Assembly (NCBI RefSeq): GCF_022965755.1
Contig: NZ_CP095187.1
Location: 1,302,001 to 1,366,000 of the forward strand
Source: Pseudoxanthomonas sp. F37
GTDB lineage: Bacteria; Pseudomonadota; Gammaproteobacteria; Xanthomonadales; Xanthomonadaceae
Reading direction: 5' to 3'
DNA: 64,000 nt
The position numbers and the translations under genes are program-made. Of this stretch, positions 55,600 to 64,000 are shown in pieces. Position 1 is the first letter of the stretch; each line of letters opens with the position of its first letter. The notes below the pieces were generated by a model. The model saw nothing but the letters and a program-made list of their open reading frames with translations, was not told where the DNA came from and did not search any database.

Positions 55600-55763
55600 T
55601 GGGAGCGACGTCCGTCGCGGGCGTCCATCCTCACCCAGGCGGGAACGCCGCCGGCCCGGGGCGGTGCCCGTACATGCAACGCCTGCTTGTTCGTTACGGT
55701 CGGTTTTCCGAGGGTTCGCCGCTCTGTCGCTCTTCCGGTCGCGACTGACCTCGCTCCTGCAGG
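55600..55763. repeat. Intergenic inverted 'GGGAGCGAC' REP-like pair
   Basis: GGGAGCGACGTCCGTCGCGG at 55601-55620 faces GTCGCGACTGACCTCGCTCC (55739-55758), which read in reverse begins GGAGCGAGGTCAGTCGCGAC. Both have the form of a short REP palindrome, a different type from the GTAG elements. They are 118 bp apart with nothing recognisable between. Confidence 0.72.
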
Positions 55764-55776
55764 GAGCGGCAGTGCG

Positions 55777-56195
55777 CTACGCCTCCGACACCGCCCGGAT
55801 CGCCGCCGGCAGCGGCGCGCTGTGGCCGGTCTGCGTGTCCATCCAGACCACCACCACGTTGCCGTCCGAATACAGCACGCTGTCGTCCTTCGCCGACACG
55901 ATGCGGTGGCCGATGGTGACGCTGCTGGTACCCAGGCGATCCACGTACAGTTCCACCACCACGTCGTTGGGCCAGGTCAGCGGTCGCTTGTAGTTGATGT
56001 TGTTGGCGGCCACGACCGGGGCGATGCGGTCGGTCATCGACACGTCCGGCACGGTCAGCATCCAGCGCACGCGCGCTTCTTCCAGGTACGAGATGTACTT
56101 GGCGTTGTTCACGTGGCCCATGCTGTCCATGTCGCGCCAGCGCACGCTGATCGGGATCTTCGCCAGCAGCTTGCGGCCGGCGTCGCGGGAGTCGT

Positions 56196-56199
<4 letters not shown>
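55777..56199 (-). CDS. Acyl-CoA thioesterase (4HBT/YbgC-like hot-dog fold)
   Basis: 140 residues. The 4-hydroxybenzoyl-CoA-thioesterase motif [22 protein letters not shown], with the conserved Asp and His, is at about residues 21-42. Probably hydrolyses acyl-CoAs; substrate unknown. ATG overlaps the uvrA stop by 4 bp, so it is read through from uvrA. Confidence 0.9.
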
Positions 56200-59129
<2,930 letters not shown>

Positions 59130-59544
59130 CGGGTGGGGGATCCGGAAAGCGAACAAGGAAGCGTAGCCGTCCGCCCAGACGGGGGCAAATAGCCCCGGTA
59201 TCCGGGCAGGGGTACGCAGGGGCAGGTGGGGTCAGGCAGGCAGCCGTCGGGGGTCGCGCCGCGCGGCGTACTGCCCGCAGGCGGGCAGACCCGGGACGGC
59301 AGCCAACGGTCGCAGCAACAGAGGTTTGGGCAAGTGCATGATTTTCAAGGGCGGAGAGGGTCGCGTAGGCGCGAGCCGGCCAGTATGCGGTCGCCCCGAG
59401 GGCGGATTCCGTCCGCAATGGGGCGGTGGCCGCCAAGGGAGGGGGGTAGTTGACCCTAACCGCATGAATCCACTAGAATTCCGCTTCTGTCCGCCCTCGA
59501 TGGTGGGCAGGAACCCAGAATAACTACAGAACCAAGGAATCCAC
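59130..59544. other. uvrA/rplU intergenic region
   Basis: 415 bp without a credible gene. The right end carries the rplU promoter TTGACC (59450-59455), 18 bp, TAGAAT (59474-59479), and a ~60-nt leader with a short inverted repeat (CCGCCCTCGATGGTGGGCAGG). The left part (59220-59440) is GC-rich with small dyads and no obvious signal. Confidence 0.6.
59450..59479 (+). promoter_or_regulatory. Promoter of rplU-rpmA
   Basis: TTGACC (59450-59455), 18-bp spacer, TAGAAT (59474-59479). A good sigma-70 match placed 66 bp before the L21 ATG. Confidence 0.75.
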
Positions 59545-59853
59545 ATGTACGCAGTCGTAGTCACCGGCGGTAAGCAGTACCGCGTGATGAAGGGCGAGAC
59601 GCTCCGCGTCGAGAAGCTCGAGGCCGAAGCCGGCAACGAGCTCACCTTCGACAACATCCTGATGCTGGGCGATGGCGAGACCATCAGCCTGGGCGACGCC
59701 CTGAAGGGCGCCACCGTCACCGCGAAGGTCGTCGGCCACGGCCGCGCCGACAAGGTGCGCATCATCAAGTTCCGCCGCCGCAAGCACCACATGAAGCGCC
59801 AGGGTCACCGGCAGCACTACACCGAAATCGAAATCACCGGCATCAACAAGTAA
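59545..59853 (+). CDS. rplU: 50S ribosomal protein L21
   Basis: 102 residues, starting [18 protein letters not shown], with the conserved basic C-terminus [22 protein letters not shown] precedes the ATG. It is the first gene of rplU-rpmA(-obgE). Confidence 0.98.
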   Translation: MYAVVVTGGKQYRVMKGETLRVEKLEAEAGNELTFDNILMLGDGETISLGDALKGATVTAKVVGHGRADKVRIIKFRRRKHHMKRQGHRQHYTEIEITGINK

Positions 59854-59865
59854 GGAGAAGCAGTC

Positions 59866-60126
59866 ATGGCACACAAAAAGGGCGTAGGCTCATCGCGCAA
59901 CGGCCGCGACTCCAACCCGAAGATGCTGGGCGTGAAGGTCTTTGGCGGTCAGGCGATCGACGCGGGCAACATCATCGTCCGCCAGCGCGGCACCCAGTTC
60001 CATCCGGGTCCGGGCGTGGGCCTGGGTCGCGACCACACGCTGTTCGCGCTGGTCGACGGCAAGGTCGAGTTCTCGATCAAGGGCGCCAAGAAGCGCCGCA
60101 CCGTCAGCGTGGTGGCGGAAGCCTGA
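59866..60126 (+). CDS. rpmA: 50S ribosomal protein L27
   Basis: 86 residues, starting [17 protein letters not shown], with [21 protein letters not shown]. The N-terminal tail reaches the peptidyl-transferase centre. AAGGAG lies 8 bp upstream and 12 bp separate it from rplU. A terminator follows. Confidence 0.98.
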   Translation: MAHKKGVGSSRNGRDSNPKMLGVKVFGGQAIDAGNIIVRQRGTQFHPGPGVGLGRDHTLFALVDGKVEFSIKGAKKRRTVSVVAEA

Positions 60127-60149
60127 GGCTTCGCGCACACGCATCGCGA

Positions 60150-60180
60150 AGGGCCCCGCCGCGCGCGGGGCTTTTCGTTT
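60150..60180 (+). terminator. Terminator of rplU-rpmA
   Basis: The stem GCCCCGC/GCGGGGC (60153-60159 with 60165-60171) is followed by TTTTCGTTT. It separates the ribosomal genes from obgE. Confidence 0.85.
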
Positions 60181-60197
60181 GGTGACGCCGGGATAGG

Positions 60198-61383
<1,186 letters not shown>

Positions 61384-61444
61384 CCGGCGGGTCCCGCGGC
61401 CGGCGCGCTCGGGCTGCGGCGCGCTTCAGGCGTGCCAGCGGCAA

Positions 61445-61474
61445 AAGAAACCCGCCTTCCGGCGGGTTTCGTGT
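61445..61474. terminator. Bidirectional terminator between obgE and rpsT
   Basis: A perfect 10-bp stem GAAACCCGCC/GGCGGGTTTC with TTCC loop (61447-61470) lies between convergent genes. It has a T-rich end for obgE and an AAAA/TTTT-like end for rpsT. Confidence 0.85.
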
Positions 61475-61497
61475 CTTCGCGTCCATGTACCGCTGGA

Positions 61498-61767
61498 TCA
61501 GGCGGCCTGCAGCGCCTTGATGCGGGCGTTCAGGCGGCTCTTGTGGCGGGCGGCCTTGTTCTTGTGGATCAGGCCGCGCGAGCTCAGGCGGTCGAGGATC
61601 GGCTGGGCCGAGGCGAACGCGGCCTGGGCGCCGGCGGCGTCGTTGGCGTCGAGGGCCTTCAGGACCTTCTTGACGGCGGTGCGCAGCATCGAACGCTGAC
61701 CGGCATTGCGCGCATTGCGCACCACGGTCTGCTTGGCGCGCTTCTTGGCGGACTTGATATTGGCCAC
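61498..61767 (-). CDS. rpsT: 30S ribosomal protein S20 (GTG start)
   Basis: 89 residues, helical and basic ([19 protein letters not shown]). The start codon is GTG at 61767: GTGGCCAATATC reads fMet-Ala-Asn-Ile, with AGGAA upstream. In E. coli rpsT starts with UUG, and the weak codon is part of S20 autoregulation; a non-ATG start here is in line with that. Confidence 0.97.
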   Translation of the reverse strand: MANIKSAKKRAKQTVVRNARNAGQRSMLRTAVKKVLKALDANDAAGAQAAFASAQPILDRLSSRGLIHKNKAARHKSRLNARIKALQAA

Positions 61768-61835
61768 AGTGGGATTCCTGGTGAATACCTGAGAGAATTC
61801 AGGGGTTGAACGGAAGACGGATAATCGAGCCGGAA

Positions 61836-61864
61836 ATTATGGGGCATTCAATGGGTTGCGTCAA
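61836..61864 (-). promoter_or_regulatory. Promoter of rpsT
   Basis: On the minus strand TTGACG (61859-61864), a 17-bp spacer, and CATAAT (61836-61841). Near-consensus promoter placed ~70 bp before the rpsT GTG. It overlaps the 5' leader region of murJ on the other strand. Confidence 0.8.
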
Positions 61865-61894
61865 GCCGGCGGTTCTGTCGGGGGATCCGTCGCG

Positions 61895-63505
61895 ATGAGC
61901 GGGAAGCTCCTGCGCTCGGCCGCCGTCTTCAGCTCCATGACCTTCCTGTCCCGGCTCTCGGGACTGGTCCGCGACCAGGTCTACGCCAACGTCTTCGGGG
62001 CGGGCGGGATGATGGACGCCTTCTTCGTGGCCTTCCGCATCCCCAACTTCATGCGCCGGCTGTCCGCGGAGGGCTCGTTCTCGATGGCCTTCGTGCCGGT
62101 GCTGGCCGAGTACAAGGCCACCCGCAGCGCGGGCGAGGTCAAGGCCCTGGTCGACCGCGTGGCCGGCACCCTCACCGCGGCCCTGCTGGTGTTGACCGCC
62201 ATCGTCATCCTGCTGGCGCCGCAACTGGCCCGCCTCATCGCGCCGAACTTCGAGCCGGCGCAGATGGCCATGCTGACCGATCTGCTGCGGGTGACGTTTC
62301 CGTATGCGCTGTTCATCTCACTGGCTTCGCTGGTGGGCGCCATCCTCAACAGCTACCAGCGCTTCGCTATTCCGGCGCTGTCGCCGGTACTGCTGAACCT
62401 GGCGATGATCACGGCGGCGCTGGCGGCCCGGGAGTGGTTCGACAGTTCGGTGATGGTGCTGGGGTGGGGCGTGTTCGCCGCCGGCATGCTGCAGTTGGCT
62501 TTCCAGCTGCCGTCCCTGGCGCGCTTGGGCCTGCTGCCGCGGCCCAGGCTGGATGTCGCCCATGCCGGCGTACGCAGGATCATGACCCTGATGGTGCCCA
62601 CGCTGTTCGGCTCGTCGGTGGCCCAGGTCAACCTGCTGCTGAACACCTGGGTGGCCGCGCTGCTGGTCAGCGGCAGCGTCAGCTGGCTGTACTACAGCGA
62701 CCGCCTGCTGGAGTTCCCGCTGGGCATGTTCGGCGTGGCCATCGGCACGGTGATCCTGCCGCACCTGTCCAGCCGCCATGCCGAAACCGATCCGGACGGC
62801 TACTCGAAGGGCCTGGACTGGGGCTTCCGGCTCTGCCTGCTGATCGGCCTGCCGGCCTGCGCCGGCCTGATCCTGTGCGCCCAGCCGCTGCTGTCCACGC
62901 TGTTCCAGTACGGCAGGTTCGATGCGGCCGACGTCCGCATGGCCAGCTGGAGCCTGATGGCCCAGTCCATCGCCGTGCCGGCCTTCCTGCTGGTGAAGGT
63001 GCTGGCGCCGGCGTTCTATTCGCGCCAGGACACCCGCACGCCGGTCAAGGCGGCGGTGGTGGCGGTGCTGACGAATGCCTTCTGCACCCTGCTGTTCTTC
63101 GCCGCCCTGCTCTACGGCACCGAGCCCGGCCGGCAGGCGCTGCAGGCGGCCGGCGGGGACCTGAAGCTGGCCCTGGGCCAGGTGCACGGGGCGCATGCCT
63201 TGCTGGCCCTGGCCATTGCGGTGGCCGGCTGGGTGAATGCGCTGCAGCTGGCCTGGCTGCTGCGCAAGGCGGGTGTCTACCGGCGGCAGCCCGGCTGGGG
63301 CCGGTTCCTGCGCCAGATCGGCGTGGCCACGGCGGCGATGACGCTGGTGGTGCTGGCCTTCCGCGTGCTGTGGCCGGACTGGACACCGTGGGCCTGGTGG
63401 GACCGGGGCTGGCGCCTGGCCGTGATGGTGGGAGCGGGTGGCGCGCTGTATGCCGGGCTGCTGTGGGCGCAGGGCATCCGGCCGCGTGACCTGCGTGGTC
63501 ATTGA
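61895..63505 (+). CDS. murJ: Lipid II flippase MurJ (MviN)
   Basis: Flips lipid II across the inner membrane for peptidoglycan synthesis. 536 residues with about 14 membrane helices and the MviN family motifs (SRLSGLVRDQVYANVFG; FRIPNFMRRLSAEGSFSMAFVPV; SRQDTRTPVK). Start MSGKLLRS at 61895 follows GGGGA; a frame opening at 61856 was not used. rpsT-murJ-ribF order is conserved in gammaproteobacteria. Confidence 0.96.
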   Translation: MSGKLLRSAAVFSSMTFLSRLSGLVRDQVYANVFGAGGMMDAFFVAFRIPNFMRRLSAEGSFSMAFVPVLAEYKATRSAGEVKALVDRVAGTLTAALLVLTAIVILLAPQLARLIAPNFEPAQMAMLTDLLRVTFPYALFISLASLVGAILNSYQRFAIPALSPVLLNLAMITAALAAREWFDSSVMVLGWGVFAAGMLQLAFQLPSLARLGLLPRPRLDVAHAGVRRIMTLMVPTLFGSSVAQVNLLLNTWVAALLVSGSVSWLYYSDRLLEFPLGMFGVAIGTVILPHLSSRHAETDPDGYSKGLDWGFRLCLLIGLPACAGLILCAQPLLSTLFQYGRFDAADVRMASWSLMAQSIAVPAFLLVKVLAPAFYSRQDTRTPVKAAVVAVLTNAFCTLLFFAALLYGTEPGRQALQAAGGDLKLALGQVHGAHALLALAIAVAGWVNALQLAWLLRKAGVYRRQPGWGRFLRQIGVATAAMTLVVLAFRVLWPDWTPWAWWDRGWRLAVMVGAGGALYAGLLWAQGIRPRDLRGH

Positions 63506-63589
63506 GGCCCGGCACGCCCGGCTATACTTCAAGGTTGTTGCATACCAAACGGATCGCCCGCACCGGACGATCCGCCCTGACAGGATTCC

Positions 63590-64000
63590 ATGAGCAGGCT
63601 GTTCCGTGACGTCGATGGCGGGCCTCTGTGCCCGCACGGTAGCGTGGTCTGCATCGGCGCCTTCGATGGCCTGCATTCGGGCCACCGTGCGCTGGTGCGC
63701 CATGCCGTTGCGCGTGCCCGGACCTTGGGCGTGCCGGCCGTCGTGGTCACTTTCGAACCGCTGCCGCGGGAGTTCTTTGCCCGGGACAACCCGCCGCCCC
63801 GGCTGACGCTGGCGCGGGCCAAGGTGGAAGGCCTGCTGGACCTGGGCGCCGACCGCGTGGGCCTGCTGCGCTTCGATGCCACGTTGTCGGCGATGTCCGC
63901 CGAGGACTTCGTCCGCACCCTGCTGGTCGGCCGGCTGCGGGCTCGCGAAGTGTGGATCGGCCCGGAGTTCCGCTTCGGTCACCGCCGCGGCGGCGACCTG
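63590..64000 (+). CDS. ribF: Riboflavin kinase/FAD synthetase RibF (C-terminus off window)
   Basis: Bifunctional enzyme for FMN and FAD synthesis. The first 137 codons hold the adenylyltransferase domain: GAFDGLHSGHRALVRHA is the HxGH nucleotide-binding site (about residues 23-39), and PEFRFGHRRGGDL lies at the window end. AGGATT precedes the ATG. A TATACT at 63523-63528 may be its -10. The kinase domain lies beyond the window; ileS is the usual next gene. Confidence 0.96.
   Translation, partial: MSRLFRDVDGGPLCPHGSVVCIGAFDGLHSGHRALVRHAVARARTLGVPAVVVTFEPLPREFFARDNPPPRLTLARAKVEGLLDLGADRVGLLRFDATLSAMSAEDFVRTLLVGRLRAREVWIGPEFRFGHRRGGDL

Noticed and set aside
59326-59523. 65-codon ORF before rplU
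   Set aside because: It overlaps the rplU promoter and leader and has no plausible start signal.

Overview
The window is a gene-dense, high-GC stretch of chromosomal DNA. Gene content, gene order and intergenic repeats point to a gammaproteobacterium of the Xanthomonadaceae (Lysobacterales), most likely Pseudoxanthomonas or a close relative; the genus is inference. Markers are the rpsB-tsf/pyrH/frr-uppS-cdsA-dxr-rseP-bamA order, dapD-arsC-like-dapE, rnr-rlmB, rpsT-murJ-ribF, GTAG-type REP palindromes and a DUF1289-NUDIX fusion. No prophage, complete insertion sequence, CRISPR array or rRNA operon was found. One tRNA (Leu-CAG) is present.

Layout. 1-13.7 kb (mostly minus strand): translation factors, UMP kinase, isoprenoid/phospholipid synthesis and outer-membrane assembly. 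The usual cluster is split by a cation-efflux gene, a cupin, an AIM24-like gene and an HDOD-GGDEF regulator. 14-20.3 kb (plus): map, glnD, dapD, a small secreted protein, an ArsC-like gene and dapE. 20.4-22.4 kb: asnB behind what looks like a complete asparagine-codon attenuator. 22.4-31 kb: penicillin-acylase-family protein with a translationally coupled protein of unknown function, a non-heme bacterioferritin, tpmT, parC, an SLC13-type transporter and tRNA-Leu. 31.3-37.1 kb: rnr, a tandem array in which the 3' end of rnr is copied with a palindromic element, a GFA protein, rlmB and a DmpA-type aminopeptidase. 37.1-40.7 kb: a cupin-HTH regulator divergent from an EamA exporter over a striking palindromic operator, a frameshifted macro-domain gene, rnt, and a DUF2063 gene.

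39.9-42 kb holds a three-gene RiPP-type operon: an EF-hand precursor with six EGKCG motifs, a DUF692 multinuclear iron oxidase and a DUF2063 partner. 42-49.8 kb is a phosphate-starvation island: phoU, pstB, pstA, pstC, two pstS paralogues, and a divergent OprP-like porin whose Pho box abuts a run of 12 G. 49.9-59.1 kb carries nth, two crotonase-family genes, an FKBP-like protein, the NUDIX fusion, a sulfurtransferase, a copper chaperone, a thioesterase and uvrA. 59.5-64 kb carries rplU, rpmA, obgE, rpsT, murJ and the start of ribF.

The most notable signals are regulatory or repeat-derived: the Asn-rich leader peptide before asnB; the EF-hand/EGKCG RiPP precursor; three genes whose TAG stop codon is the foot of a GTAG REP palindrome; the rnr-tail tandem array; and the poly(G)-Pho box promoter.
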